64,000 nt of DNA from Nocardioides sp. HDW12B (GCF_011299595.1 NZ_CP049867.1:1426001-1490000), one strand, 5' to 3'. Counted from the stretch's first letter, positions 1 through 9,298 are shown. Translations and numbers: made by a program. The notes: a model not told the origin generated them from the letters alone.

Positions 1-1622
1 CTGCCCATGCGCTCGGCGATCGCAGCCAACGCGTCCTCGATCTCGACGCCGAGCCGGGTCTCGATCAGGGCGCGTCGGAACTCGCTGGCCATCGGGTCCG
101 TGCCCTCCTTGACGACCGTGTCCACGGACTGCGCCAGGGACAGACCGGCCGACAACGCGCCGGACATGAGCTGCAGCGTGTTGGCGAGCTGGTTCTTGAA
201 GGCCTTGAGACGGCGGCGGTGCTTGAAGGACAGGAAGACCCAGGCCCCCACCCCGCCGAGGAACAGCCCGCCCACCATGTAGAGCACGTTCCCGCCGCTG
301 AGCAGCAGCGCAACCATGCCGAAGACCACGGTGACCCCAGCGTGCACGAGGAGCCACTCGGCCGGCTTCAGGGCCAGCCCTGCGGCGTCGAGCTTGGCGC
401 CCAGCTTGACCTCGAGCCCCTCACGTCCCTCGAGGACGCCTTCGGCGACCGCGACAGCCTGCTGGGTCACCGACTGGTTCTCGCTCGCGCGGTTCGCCTC
501 GGCGAGCCGCTTGGCACCCTTGCGCGTGTAGGCCTCGATGCCGCGGTCGACGGCGTCCTGACGTGCCTCGCGGCCGCCGGAGACCAGCAGGCCGATGATC
601 GCGAGGAAGCCGAGCGCCGCCGCCGCGATGCCGGCGTACATGTACTCGACGGGAACGGTGAGCCCGGGGTCCACCGGCTGCGGGGTGGCCGGGGCGGCCT
701 CCGCCGGCTCCTCCGAGGCAGCGGCCAACGTCACGAACGCGTCGTCGAGCACGGGCTGCCCGCCGACGTCGAGGGCGAGGGACAGCGTTCCCTCGTCACC
801 GGCCAGCTCGGCCGGGGGAGTGACGGTCACCAGGTACTGGCTGGCCAGGTCGGCCGCCCGGTCGGCGAAGAGGTCGGTGAGGGCGGCGGGGTCGTCGGCC
901 GAGAGCACCTGGCCGTTGCCGGCCCGGGCGATGCCGCTCAGGGTGTCCGTGTCGGCCGCGTTCTGAGCCAGCGCGACGACGTCGACGACGACCTCGGAGC
1001 GCTCGACCTTGGACTCGACCTCGGCAAGGGGCGTGTCGGAGGTGTCCGCACCGTCCGACAGCAGCAGCACCGAGCGTGAACCCTCGTCACCGCTGACGGT
1101 CACCGCCTCGAGCAGGCCGTCGTAGAGCCTGGTCTGCGCGCTCAGCTCGAGCTCGTCGATGACAGCGCGCACGGCGTCGCGGTCGGTGGTCGGCTCCTGC
1201 GCGACGGTGACCTCGCTGGCGAAGGTGACCAGACCGACCTCGATGTCGGACGGCACCTCGTCGAGGAAGGCCGACGCCGCGCTCTTGGCCGCTTCGAACT
1301 TCGCCCCCCGCATGCTGTTGCTGACGTCGAGCGCCAGCACGGCGGTCCGGGCGATGCTCTCCTCACCGGACGCGTCGTCGATGGCCTCGATGGAGGCGTC
1401 CAGCTGCTGGCCCTCGAAGCTGGCGGAGAGGGAGTCCAGGTCGGGGGTCTCACCCGGTGCCAGCTCGGAGAGCGACAGCACGAGCTGCAACGAGCCGCCG
1501 TCCGGCTCGGAGTAGTCGATCGAGGCCGTGGCAGCAGCTGCCGGTGAACCCACGAGAAGGGCGGGTCCACCGACCAGCGGAAGGAGGAGGAGCGCACGAA
1601 GCGCACGACGTCCGGCGCCCAC
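1..1622 (-). CDS. vWA domain fused to TadB-type T2SS-F membrane protein (partial, runs off left edge)
   Basis: 540 codons are visible from a GTG at 1622; the C-terminus lies outside the window. Residues 1-30 look like a signal peptide (basic start, Leu-rich core, Ala-rich end). Residues ~93-265 form a von Willebrand A domain with MIDAS motif DVSNS (D99, S101, S103) and a later SDGADTSD strand. A Pro/Ala/Glu-rich linker leads to a membrane segment at ~326-347, an amphipathic stretch, two more membrane segments at ~424-465, and the start of a T2SS-F domain (~478 on) like TadB, the inner-membrane platform of Flp pilus machines. Its start lies 2 bases after the cpaF stop, so the two are translationally linked. 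TadB is normally about 300 residues; the exported vWA half is extra and may bind pilus or envelope partners (inference). The start codon is inferred from spacing. Confidence 0.8.
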   Translation of the reverse strand, partial: MGAGRRALRALLLLPLVGGPALLVGSPAAAATASIDYSEPDGGSLQLVLSLSELAPGETPDLDSLSASFEGQQLDASIEAIDDASGEESIARTAVLALDVSNSMRGAKFEAAKSAASAFLDEVPSDIEVGLVTFASEVTVAQEPTTDRDAVRAVIDELELSAQTRLYDGLLEAVTVSGDEGSRSVLLLSDGADTSDTPLAEVESKVERSEVVVDVVALAQNAADTDTLSGIARAGNGQVLSADDPAALTDLFADRAADLASQYLVTVTPPAELAGDEGTLSLALDVGGQPVLDDAFVTLAAASEEPAEAAPATPQPVDPGLTVPVEYMYAGIAAAALGFLAIIGLLVSGGREARQDAVDRGIEAYTRKGAKRLAEANRASENQSVTQQAVAVAEGVLEGREGLEVKLGAKLDAAGLALKPAEWLLVHAGVTVVFGMVALLLSGGNVLYMVGGLFLGGVGAWVFLSFKHRRRLKAFKNQLANTLQLMSGALSAGLSLAQSVDTVVKEGTDPMASEFRRALIETRLGVEIEDALAAIAERMG

Positions 1623-1624
1623 GT

Positions 1625-3013
1625 TCAGCCCCCGTCGCGCGCGAACAGCATCGGGTCGACGCTCACGTTGTTGTGCGCGAGCTTCTCGACGAACTTCGGG
1701 CGGAGTCCGGTGGCCTTCATCGAGCCGCGGGTCTTCCCGTTCTCGTCGAAGCCCTGCGAGTGGTCGTAGAGGAAGATGTCCTGCAGCGTGATGATGTCGC
1801 CCTCCATCCGCTCCACCTCCGTGACGTGGGTGATGCGACGCGACCCGTCACGCAGGCGGGCCTGGTGGACGATGAGGTCGACGGCTGACGCGACCTGCTC
1901 GCGGATGGCGCGGATCGGCAGGTCCATGCCCGCCATCAGCACCAGCGTCTCGAGCCGGGCGAGGGTGTCGCGAGGCCCGTTCGAGTGCACGGTGCAGATC
2001 GATCCGTCGTGACCGGTGTTCATCGCCTGGAGCATGTCGAGCGCGGAGGCGTCACGGACCTCGCCGACGACGATGCGGTCGGGCCGCATGCGCAGCGAGT
2101 TCTTCACGAGGTCGCGGATCTCGACAGCGCCGCGGCCCTCGATGTTCGCCGGACGCGACTCGAGTCGGAGCACGTGGTCCTGGTGCAGCTGCAGCTCGGC
2201 AGCGTCCTCGATGGTCACGATGCGCTCGTCGCTGGGGATGAAGGAGGAGAGCACGTTGAGCGTGGTTGTCTTGCCGGCGCCGGTGCTGCCGGACACCACG
2301 ATGTTGAGCTTGCCTCGCACGCAGGCGGACAGGAAGTCCGCTGTCCTGGCGCTGTAGGTGCCGAAGGCCACCAGGTCGTCCGACGTGTAGGGGTCCGCGG
2401 AGAACTTGCGGATCGTCAGCAGCGAGCCGTCGATCGCGAGCGGCGGGATGACCGCGTTGACACGCGACCCGTCCGGGAGGCGTGCGTCCACCATGGGGCT
2501 GGACTCGTCCACGCGCCGGCCGATGCGCGAGACGATCTTGTCGATCGTCCGGCGCAGGTGGGCCTCGTCGGTGAAGTGCCCCTCGACGCGCTGCAGCCGG
2601 CCGCTGCGCTCGATCCAGATGTCGTCGCAGCCGTTGACCATGACCTCGGTCAGGTCCGGGTCCCGCAGGAACGGCTCGATCGGTCCGTAGCCCAGGATGT
2701 CGTCGGCGATCTCCTGAGCGATGCGCGTGCGGTCGGCGGGGGTGAGGACGACGTCCTCCTCCTGCATCGCCTCCTGCAGGGCGCCCCGGACCATGCGCTC
2801 GAGCTCACCCTGGGTGAGGTTGGCGTCGTACAGCTTCGGCCCGAGCTGGGTCAGCAGCCGGTTGTGGACCGTGACCTTGAGGTCGGCGAACGGGTCCCGT
2901 TCGGTCACCTTGGCCTTGCGCCGACCACCCGTCGTCTCGACATCCGTGTTGGCGGACTGGCTCGCGGCTCGGTCCCGGGAGGCCGCCGCGAGTCGATCGG
3001 CAAGACTGCTCAT
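1625..3013 (-). CDS. cpaF: Tad/Flp pilus secretion ATPase CpaF (TadA)
   Basis: 462 residues, usual length for CpaF/TadA, the hexameric ATPase that powers Flp pilus assembly at the inner membrane. Visible motifs: Walker A GSTGAGKT (242-249), Walker B region RIVVGEVR (313-320) and the His-box THxDGSICTVHS-like stretch (~333-344), with the N-terminal all-helical domain before them. It starts 2 bases after the cpaE stop and is followed 2 bases later by the vWA-TadB gene, so it sits mid-operon. All catalytic motifs look intact. The assignment to the Tad rather than the T2SS or competence branch rests on its neighbours (CpaB, CpaE, TadE/G) as well as its sequence. Confidence 0.96.
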   Translation of the reverse strand: MSSLADRLAAASRDRAASQSANTDVETTGGRRKAKVTERDPFADLKVTVHNRLLTQLGPKLYDANLTQGELERMVRGALQEAMQEEDVVLTPADRTRIAQEIADDILGYGPIEPFLRDPDLTEVMVNGCDDIWIERSGRLQRVEGHFTDEAHLRRTIDKIVSRIGRRVDESSPMVDARLPDGSRVNAVIPPLAIDGSLLTIRKFSADPYTSDDLVAFGTYSARTADFLSACVRGKLNIVVSGSTGAGKTTTLNVLSSFIPSDERIVTIEDAAELQLHQDHVLRLESRPANIEGRGAVEIRDLVKNSLRMRPDRIVVGEVRDASALDMLQAMNTGHDGSICTVHSNGPRDTLARLETLVLMAGMDLPIRAIREQVASAVDLIVHQARLRDGSRRITHVTEVERMEGDIITLQDIFLYDHSQGFDENGKTRGSMKATGLRPKFVEKLAHNNVSVDPMLFARDGG

Positions 3014-3015
3014 CG

Positions 3016-4200
3016 CTACTTCCCCTGCCTGCGTCGCAGACCGCGGCGCGACGACTCCTGCTTGACCTTCTTGCCCTTGCCGGCCGCCGCCACCGGCTCA
3101 CCGACGACGAGGTCGGCCAGCCGGATGATGGCCTGGCTGACCGCGTGCCGCGGGTGCGACGCCACGATGGGCTCGCCGGAGTTGGTGGCGTTGGCGACCT
3201 CGGCTGACGTCGGGATGCGCTGCTCGATCATCATGTCGAGGGTCGTCTCGACCTTCTCCGGTGCGAGGCCGACCTTGTCGTCCGCGCGGTTGAGGACCAG
3301 GTGGCGCTGCTGCTTGGGGAAGTTCAGCAGGTCGAGCGTCTCGCAGGCGATCTTCACGTTCTTGAGCGTCGGCACGTCGAGCGTGGTGACCAGGAGCAGC
3401 TCGTCGGTCTCGTCGAACGCCTGGAGGACGTGCTCGTCGAAGGCCGGCGAGGTGTCCACGACGATGACGTCGAAATTCTTCTTCAGGGTGTCGAGGACCC
3501 GCGCCACGAGCGAGGCCGGGATCGAGTCCTTGGCGTCCGGCTGGACCGGGGCGACCAGGGTCGAGAACCCGAGCTTGTGGGGCGTGAGCAAGGGCTCGAG
3601 CACCGAGAAGTCGAGGGCGTCCTGCAGCAGCACGGCGTCCGCGATCGTGCGTGCCGGGAACAGCTGCAGCGTGATGGCGATGTCGCCGAAGGCGAGGTCC
3701 AGGTCGACCAAGCACACGCGGAGGTTCTTGCGCGCCGCCAGCGCGACGGCCAGGTTGGCCGCGATCGTGGTCTTGCCGACCCCGCCCTTGGGGGAGAAGA
3801 CCGTGACCTGCTTGCCGTAGCGGTGCTCGGGGCCGGCGGGCCCGGTGACGGCGCGGTAGACCTGCTGAGCGCGGCGGATCGCCTCCCCGAGCGTGCTGAG
3901 GTCACGCTCCTCGACGACCTCGCGCATCCCCGAACGGAGGGCCTCGGCCAGGACCGGTGTGTCCACCCGGCGGCGCATGAGGATCACGCTGACGCCGGGT
4001 CGGCTGACCCGCAGGTCCTCCGCCAGCAGGGACGCCGTCTCCATGTCGACAGTCGGCCCGAGCACGATCGCGTGCTCCTCGGGGTGGTCGACCATGATGC
4101 GTCGCAGCTCGTCGACCGAGGCGACCACCAGCGTGTGCGGACCGGAGATGGACGCCATGACCTCGGCGTTGACGGGGTTGCTCTCGACGATGAGGGGCAT
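3016..4200 (-). CDS. cpaE: Tad pilus localisation ATPase CpaE/TadZ (MinD/ParA family)
   Basis: 394 residues. Residues ~1-120 resemble an atypical receiver-like domain without a clear phospho-acceptor Asp cluster, followed by a P-loop ATPase of the MinD/ParA superfamily with deviant Walker A KGGVGKTT (138-145). The C-terminal tail is Lys/Arg-rich. CpaE/TadZ proteins place the Tad machine at a cell pole or focus. The ATG at 4200 lies 4 bases after the cpaB stop, and the stop is 2 bases before cpaF, typical of a tight operon. ATP binding is directly supported by the motif; the localisation role comes from family knowledge. Confidence 0.93.
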   Translation of the reverse strand: MPLIVESNPVNAEVMASISGPHTLVVASVDELRRIMVDHPEEHAIVLGPTVDMETASLLAEDLRVSRPGVSVILMRRRVDTPVLAEALRSGMREVVEERDLSTLGEAIRRAQQVYRAVTGPAGPEHRYGKQVTVFSPKGGVGKTTIAANLAVALAARKNLRVCLVDLDLAFGDIAITLQLFPARTIADAVLLQDALDFSVLEPLLTPHKLGFSTLVAPVQPDAKDSIPASLVARVLDTLKKNFDVIVVDTSPAFDEHVLQAFDETDELLLVTTLDVPTLKNVKIACETLDLLNFPKQQRHLVLNRADDKVGLAPEKVETTLDMMIEQRIPTSAEVANATNSGEPIVASHPRHAVSQAIIRLADLVVGEPVAAAGKGKKVKQESSRRGLRRRQGK

Positions 4201-4204
4201 GGGG

Positions 4205-4936
4205 TCAGCCGAACAGGTTCTGGATCGTGACGCCCTGGCCGGGGCGGACCTTGGACTTCTCGTTCTTCAGACCGAAGACCAGCTCACCGCGGGTGCTGGC
4301 GAACATCACCTTCTGGGCGTCCGCCTGCTTCAGGCCGAGCGTGATCAGGGTCTTGGGAAGGTCCTCGACCGTCTGTGCGCCCGCCGCCGTCGTCGTGGTG
4401 GCGGTCGTGACCGTGGTCTGGCCGACCGCGATGATCTTCACGCTGGGCAGCAGGACGCGCACGCCCTCGTCGCCGCCCGGGCCGACCGGCCCGTTGAAGA
4501 ACAGCGCGACCTCGGCGCCGGGATTCACGAACCCGGCCACCCGGCCTGTGTCGGACAGGGTCACGCTGATGGCGATCTCGCCGTCGTCCAGCGTGAGGGC
4601 GTCCTGCTCGCCGGCGCTGCCGAACTTGGACGCGGTGACCTGCTCGCCCACGAAGATCCGCTGCAGGGCGACCTGGGCGCCGAGGTCGCCGACCGAGGTG
4701 AGAGCGCCTGCGAGCACCTGCTCGCTGGGCACGGGCTGGAGCTCGACCTTCTGCTCCGCCTGGGCGTCGGCGAGCGTCTCGCCCGGCTCGATCTGCGCGA
4801 TCACCTTGAGCACCTCGACCGGTGCCTGCTCGGCCTGGGCACGGTCGTCAGCGCCCTGCACGTAGAGGTAGACCATCCCCGCCCCGAGCACCGCGACGAC
4901 GGCAGCGACGATCAACAGAATTGTCCGGCGTCCCAT
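4205..4936 (-). CDS. cpaB: Flp pilus assembly protein CpaB/RcpC
   Basis: 243 residues with an N-terminal membrane anchor (~6-27) and a periplasmic-type SAF/RcpC domain: the stretch with IEPGETLADAQAE and later VNPGAEVALFF is typical of CpaB. CpaB is thought to steady or gate the Flp pilus channel; in a monoderm actinobacterium it would face the cell-wall side. It is the first of the four tightly packed genes cpaB-cpaE-cpaF-vWA/TadB, but is 174 bp from the preceding TadG-like gene, in a gap that holds a perfect 9-bp hairpin. Its start has only a weak ribosome site. Confidence 0.85.
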   Translation of the reverse strand: MGRRTILLIVAAVVAVLGAGMVYLYVQGADDRAQAEQAPVEVLKVIAQIEPGETLADAQAEQKVELQPVPSEQVLAGALTSVGDLGAQVALQRIFVGEQVTASKFGSAGEQDALTLDDGEIAISVTLSDTGRVAGFVNPGAEVALFFNGPVGPGGDEGVRVLLPSVKIIAVGQTTVTTATTTTAAGAQTVEDLPKTLITLGLKQADAQKVMFASTRGELVFGLKNEKSKVRPGQGVTIQNLFG

Positions 4937-4990
4937 GTCAGACCTGATCTCTCAGCTCAGTCCCGCTCGCGCGGGTGGCTCCAGCACGCG

Positions 4991-5013
4991 GGCCCGTGGC
5001 GGACCCACGGGCC
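4991..5013 (-). other. Perfect 9-bp hairpin in the TadG-to-cpaB gap
   Basis: GGCCCGTGG (4991-4999), a 5-base loop and CCACGGGCC (5005-5013) form an uninterrupted stem inside the 174-bp space between two minus-strand pilus genes. No T run follows on the minus strand, so it could be an RNA processing or attenuation structure or an actinobacterial terminator without a U tract. No known riboswitch consensus was recognised in the rest of the gap. Confidence 0.45.
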
Positions 5014-5110
5014 AAAGGCTTCCCTACTTCGGGGGATCGCGTGCGCCGAATCGGCATATTGAGCACCTCTGGTCCCGGCCTGCACACAGGCCACACGAAG
5101 ATCGGCACGG

Positions 5111-6943
5111 TCAGTCCACCAGCCGGATGACCGGCTTCCCGCCCACGAACCACTCCGTGTCGGCCCCGTTGGGCGGCGTCGTGATCGCGAAGGTGTTGAA
5201 GGCGAAGACCTGCACGGCGAAGACCTGGTTGCCTCCGCCGTTCATGGTGATCCCGTTCTCGGCGGTGGCGCACCCGGGGCCTCCGTAGGTCGGCGCAGTG
5301 AGGTTGCACGTCGGCGTCTCGTCGGTGAGGAACACCGAGGCGTACTGCTTGATGGCGATGTACTTCTTGTCCGCACGGTCGTTCGCGTGGACGACGGGCA
5401 CCTGGAAGTAGCGGGGCGACTGCAGGATCGACCGGTCGACGATGTCGGCGGCGGCCGTGTCTGAGGCGATGTCGGCCAGCGTCTTGCCGGGCAGCAGGAA
5501 GCAGCTGAGGGTGTCGCGGTTGATGTTGGCCCAGGCCACCTTGGAGTCCGACGCCTTGGCCGGCGCCACGCGACCGTTGGTCGTGCATCGAGAGCTGGTC
5601 GGAGCCGTGAAGAGGCGACCTGGCTTCGCGCCATCCGGCCCGCCGTCGACTCCCGTGAGGAAACCGCTGGTCAAACCACCCGGATCGTTGCCCGACTGCA
5701 CGTAGATGCAGTTGTTGCCGTCGCGGACGACGTTGTCGATCTTCGCTCCCGTAGGGCTGCCGTCGTTGAAGCACTCCGGGTTGGTCGCGATGGCGGGGTA
5801 GTCCAGCATGTTGAAGGGGGCGAGCTTGTGGTCCAACCCCAGGGCGAGGTTGTACTCGTAGCGCTTCTGGAGCTGCGGATACCCGGCGCGGGGACTGTCC
5901 AGCTGGCCGAAGTTGCCGCGCTGGCTGACGTTGCAGGCCACCTCGCCGCCGCCACCGGTGACGGTGAAGGCCAGCGGTTCGGCAGCGTTGGCGCCGTTCG
6001 GGTCGGCGCTGAACTTCGTGGTTCCCGGCACGACCTTGCCGCCCGTGGCGTTGTACGCGCCCCAGACCTCCCACTTGCCCACGGTGTTCGTGACCTCGGA
6101 CCCCACGCCGGGGATGGTCACGGTCTGCGTGCCCAGGGTCGAGCCCGACTTCCCGGGGATGGCGAGGTTCACGGGGTAGACGGTCGTCGCGGTGGTCCAG
6201 CTGGTCGGAGCGCCGAAGGTGAAGACGATCGCGCCCTGCTTGGGAGCTGCCGGCGTGCCGATCGCAGCGCTGTCCTCGTTCGTCAGCGTGACGTCGATGG
6301 ACCCGGTGGTCGTGCCGAAGGGCGCGGTGTTGACGCTGATCGCAGTGATGTGGAACTTGCTGTCGACGTTGCTGTTCCCGGGGTCGTAGGTGGGGTTGGC
6401 AGCCGGTGTCGTCGGTCCCGGGCCGGTGTCGCCGCCGACCGCACCGTAGGCGCACGACGACGGCAGCCACATGGGCAGAACGTCGTCCGTGGGCGGGACG
6501 AGTGCCCGCTTCTCCGCGGTCGCGCTCGCGTCGAGCGTCTTCGACGAGATGCCGATCGCACGCGCGACGCCGAAGTCCACACGCGACGACGGCGTCACCA
6601 CTCGGACCTGGTTGTCGGTGGGAAAGGTGACCTCGCCGTTCGAGAGCTGGGTGTCGGTCAGCTGGGTGCTGGTGACCGAGCTCTGGTTGACGCCGGCCTT
6701 GTTCCGGTTCAGGTAGTTGGCCACCTCGGCCACGATGTTGGCCTGGTTGGTGGCGTCGCCCTTGGGGAGCAGCCCAGCGGCCGAGGTCGCAGCGAGGTCG
6801 GCCTGGGTCTGCAGGTCGCGACGGGCCGCGAACGCGTTGCCGAGATCGACGGCGATGGCGGCGATGGCGAACAGCATCGTGGCGCTCAGCGCCACGACGA
6901 TCGCGACGGCTCCGTTCTCACCGGCCGGCCGGCGGCGGCTCAT
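5111..6943 (-). CDS. TadG-like pilus assembly protein, copy 1
   Basis: 610 residues from ATG 6943, which overlaps the stop of the upstream TadE gene by 4 bases. An N-terminal hydrophobic segment with the AVAIVVALSATMLFAIAAIAVDLGNAFAARRDLQTQADLAA-type pattern (membrane helix, DLGNA, R-x-LQTQAD) is the hallmark of the TadE/TadG-like family; a longer upstream open frame exists but would run through the TadE gene. The rest is a large extracytoplasmic domain with several Cys. It shares RGNFGQ-DSPR, an RDTLSCFL-type block and an SPR-PVV-DR-K block with the second copy at 11.6 kb, so the two are paralogues. TadG proteins anchor or scaffold the Flp pilus in the envelope. The exact role is inferred from family and operon. 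Confidence 0.85.
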   Translation of the reverse strand: MSRRRPAGENGAVAIVVALSATMLFAIAAIAVDLGNAFAARRDLQTQADLAATSAAGLLPKGDATNQANIVAEVANYLNRNKAGVNQSSVTSTQLTDTQLSNGEVTFPTDNQVRVVTPSSRVDFGVARAIGISSKTLDASATAEKRALVPPTDDVLPMWLPSSCAYGAVGGDTGPGPTTPAANPTYDPGNSNVDSKFHITAISVNTAPFGTTTGSIDVTLTNEDSAAIGTPAAPKQGAIVFTFGAPTSWTTATTVYPVNLAIPGKSGSTLGTQTVTIPGVGSEVTNTVGKWEVWGAYNATGGKVVPGTTKFSADPNGANAAEPLAFTVTGGGGEVACNVSQRGNFGQLDSPRAGYPQLQKRYEYNLALGLDHKLAPFNMLDYPAIATNPECFNDGSPTGAKIDNVVRDGNNCIYVQSGNDPGGLTSGFLTGVDGGPDGAKPGRLFTAPTSSRCTTNGRVAPAKASDSKVAWANINRDTLSCFLLPGKTLADIASDTAAADIVDRSILQSPRYFQVPVVHANDRADKKYIAIKQYASVFLTDETPTCNLTAPTYGGPGCATAENGITMNGGGNQVFAVQVFAFNTFAITTPPNGADTEWFVGGKPVIRLVD

Positions 6944-7428
6944 GAGCACGTCTCCGGAGCGACGGCGGGAAGCGCCTCGACACGCTCCACCCTCGTGTCC
7001 GCGCTCGTCTCGATCTGCGCCGTGCCGCCCGGCGTCGGGATGAAGGGCACGTTCATGTCGATGCTGCGGTAGCTGACGGTGACGGTGACGAGGTCGCCGA
7101 CCTCCGTCGCGGGGAGCGTGTTCGGCGCGGCGTTGGTGTAGGTCCGCTTCACGGTGATGGTGTTGCCGAAGTTCGCGCGACCGACCCGGGACTTCACGTA
7201 GTCGACGAATGCGGTGCACGTGGGCATGTCACCGACAGCGGCCCGACGGGCCGCCTCACGTGCAGCCTGGTTGCCGGCCTGCAGCGAGAAGAAGTAGAAG
7301 CCGTACTGGAGCGTTCCGAAGAGGATGAGGAAGAGCAGAGGCACGATCAGGGCGAACTCGACGGCGGCCGCGCCACCCTCTCGGTGGCGCGAACCCCGTG
7401 TCCCCTCCCAAGGCCGACAGGCGCGCAT
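6940..7428 (-). CDS. TadE-like pseudopilin/pilus assembly protein, copy 1
   Basis: 162 residues. The block GAAAVEFALIVPLLFLILFG, followed by an AAREAARRAAVG helix, is the classic TadE signature: a short cytoplasmic head, a Glu at +5-like position in a hydrophobic stretch, and a C-terminal exported domain with beta-rich repeats. TadE/TadF are pseudopilins processed by the prepilin peptidase TadV. It is the first visible gene of the minus-strand Tad operon, 58 bp downstream of the fadD stop, and its stop overlaps the TadG start by 4 bases. A promoter was not obvious. The start codon at 7428 is the longest reasonable one. Confidence 0.87.
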   Translation of the reverse strand: MRACRPWEGTRGSRHREGGAAAVEFALIVPLLFLILFGTLQYGFYFFSLQAGNQAAREAARRAAVGDMPTCTAFVDYVKSRVGRANFGNTITVKRTYTNAAPNTLPATEVGDLVTVTVSYRSIDMNVPFIPTPGGTAQIETSADTRVERVEALPAVAPETCS

Positions 7429-7486
7429 GGGTCTAGTGAACCCCCAACCAGGACTCTTGTCCCAGAATGTCCCAACTCAAACCGCG

Positions 7487-9298
7487 TTACTGGAAGAGTT
7501 CCCGGATCTCCCGCCTGAATTCTCTCACAACAACGTTCCGGCGCAACTTTCTGCTCGCCGTGAGGGCCCCGGAATCCTCGGTCCAGTCGGCGGCCAGGAT
7601 CTCGAAGCGGCGGATCGACTCGGCCTGGGAGACCGTCGCGTTCGCCTTGTCGACGACCTTCTGGATCTCGGCCCTCAGGTCGGCGTCCTGGGTGTGGCTG
7701 CGTAGCGGACCCTTGCCGCGGCTCTTGGCCCACGCCCCGTAGGCGTCCGGGTCGAGCGTGATCAGGGCCCCCACGAAGGGCTGGCCGTCGCCGACGACGA
7801 GGCACTGGCTGACGAGGGCGCCGGAGCGGATGCGCTCCTCGAGGTGGCCGGGGGAGACGTTCTTGCCGCCGGCGGTCACGATCATCTCCTTCGCGCGACC
7901 GGTGACCCGCACGAAGCCCTCGGCGTCGATCTCGGCGAGGTCGCCCGTCGCGAGCCAGCCACGGTCGTCGGTGACCGGCTCGACGTCGCCGTGGCTCCAG
8001 TAGCCGCGCATCACGTGCGGGCCGCGCAGCAAGAGCTCGCCGTTCTCGTCGATGCGCGCGGCGGTCCCGGGCAGCGGGCGACCGACGGTCCCGACCCGGT
8101 GGTTGTCGGGGGTGTTGACGGTGGAGGCGCCGGTGGTCTCGGTCAGGCCGTAGCCCTCGAGGATCGGCACGCCGGCGCCACGGAAGAAGTGCGACAGCCG
8201 GTCGCCCAACGGCGCGCCACCGGAGATGCCGAAGGCGCAGGCGCCCCCGAGCGCTTCGCGGATGCGGCGGTAGACCGTGCGGTCGTAGTAGCTGTGCCGT
8301 GCGCCCAGCACGCGCCCGGGCCGGCCCTCCGAGCGGCTGTGGGCGATGGCGACCTCGACGGCCCGCTCGAAACCGCGGGCCCGGCCGGAAGCCGCGGCCT
8401 CCTGGCTGAGCTGCGTGAAGGCGTTCTCGAACACGCGGGGAACGCCGAGCACGAAGGTCGGCCGGAACGTGGCGACGTCGGCGAGGAACCGGCGCGGGTC
8501 CGGGGCGTGACCCAGGCGGACGCCACGGTTCACGGCGCCGACCTGGATGATCCGCGCGAAGACGTGCGCCAGGGGCAGGACCAGCAGGGTGGCCGCCCCC
8601 TCGGCGCCGAAGAGCTCGTCGAGCTCGGTGGCGGTCGCCTCGCACCCGTCGAGGAAGTTGGCGTGCGTCAGCACGCAGCCCTTGGGCTGCCCGGTGGTCC
8701 CCGAGGTGTAGATCAGGGTCGCGACGTCGTCGCGCCCGACGGCGGTCCGCCGATGCTCGAGGTCGTCGACACCGACGTCCTCCCCGCGCTCGACGAGGTC
8801 GCGCAGGGTCGAGGCGTCGCTCGCTCCGGCCTCGTCGATCACCCAGACCTGCTCGAGGTCGGGTGCGGAAGCCCGCATCCCAGCCACGCGAGCGGCGTAC
8901 GACGCGTCCTCCACGACCGCGAAGCGGCACCCGGAGTCACTGAGGATCCAGGCGACCTGCTCGTCGGAGGAGGTGGCGTAGACCGGCACCGAGACGCCGC
9001 CGACCCACCAGATCGCGTAGTCGACGACGGTCCACTCCAGCCGGGTCCGCGCCAGGAGCGCGACCCGGTCGGCGACCCGTAGACCGGCGGCGAGCAGACC
9101 ACGCGCGACCTCCTCGACGCGGGTCCGGAACGCGGCGTTGTCGACGTCCTCCCACCGCGGGCCGTCCTCGTCGCCGCTCGCGACCCGGAGCGCGAACTGC
9201 GGCGCCTCGGGCTGCTGCTCGGCGTGCGCCACCACGGGGTCGGTCAGCCGGCTCCAGGGGGAGGCCTGCGGGATCGGTGGCGCTGCGTACTCACGCAC
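7487..9298 (-). CDS. fadD: Long-chain fatty acid-CoA ligase (FadD15-like AMP-binding enzyme)
   Basis: 603 residues from a GTG at 9298. Although the frame stays open to 9403, the family usually starts with V/M-REYAAPP and a GAGGAG ribosome site sits just upstream, so the shorter start is preferred. The AMP-binding P-loop TLIYTSGTTGQPKG, the YGLTETTG motif and the ATGDLAEID and GRAKEMIVTAGGKNVSP motifs are all present. It activates long-chain fatty acids to acyl-AMP then acyl-CoA on the cytosolic face of the membrane. It is divergent from the SRPBCC/ArsA-like operon, an arrangement also seen around Mycobacterium fadD15 (Rv2187). The C-terminus is complete. Confidence 0.93.
   Translation of the reverse strand: MREYAAPPIPQASPWSRLTDPVVAHAEQQPEAPQFALRVASGDEDGPRWEDVDNAAFRTRVEEVARGLLAAGLRVADRVALLARTRLEWTVVDYAIWWVGGVSVPVYATSSDEQVAWILSDSGCRFAVVEDASYAARVAGMRASAPDLEQVWVIDEAGASDASTLRDLVERGEDVGVDDLEHRRTAVGRDDVATLIYTSGTTGQPKGCVLTHANFLDGCEATATELDELFGAEGAATLLVLPLAHVFARIIQVGAVNRGVRLGHAPDPRRFLADVATFRPTFVLGVPRVFENAFTQLSQEAAASGRARGFERAVEVAIAHSRSEGRPGRVLGARHSYYDRTVYRRIREALGGACAFGISGGAPLGDRLSHFFRGAGVPILEGYGLTETTGASTVNTPDNHRVGTVGRPLPGTAARIDENGELLLRGPHVMRGYWSHGDVEPVTDDRGWLATGDLAEIDAEGFVRVTGRAKEMIVTAGGKNVSPGHLEERIRSGALVSQCLVVGDGQPFVGALITLDPDAYGAWAKSRGKGPLRSHTQDADLRAEIQKVVDKANATVSQAESIRRFEILAADWTEDSGALTASRKLRRNVVVREFRREIRELFQ

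Noticed and set aside
1985-3820. 611-codon plus-strand frame across cpaF/cpaE
   Set aside because: It is antisense to two clear pilus genes and shows no family pattern.
4937-5110. c-di-GMP or c-di-AMP riboswitch
   Set aside because: No match to the conserved GEMM or ydaO core sequences could be made by eye; left as an unassigned structured gap.
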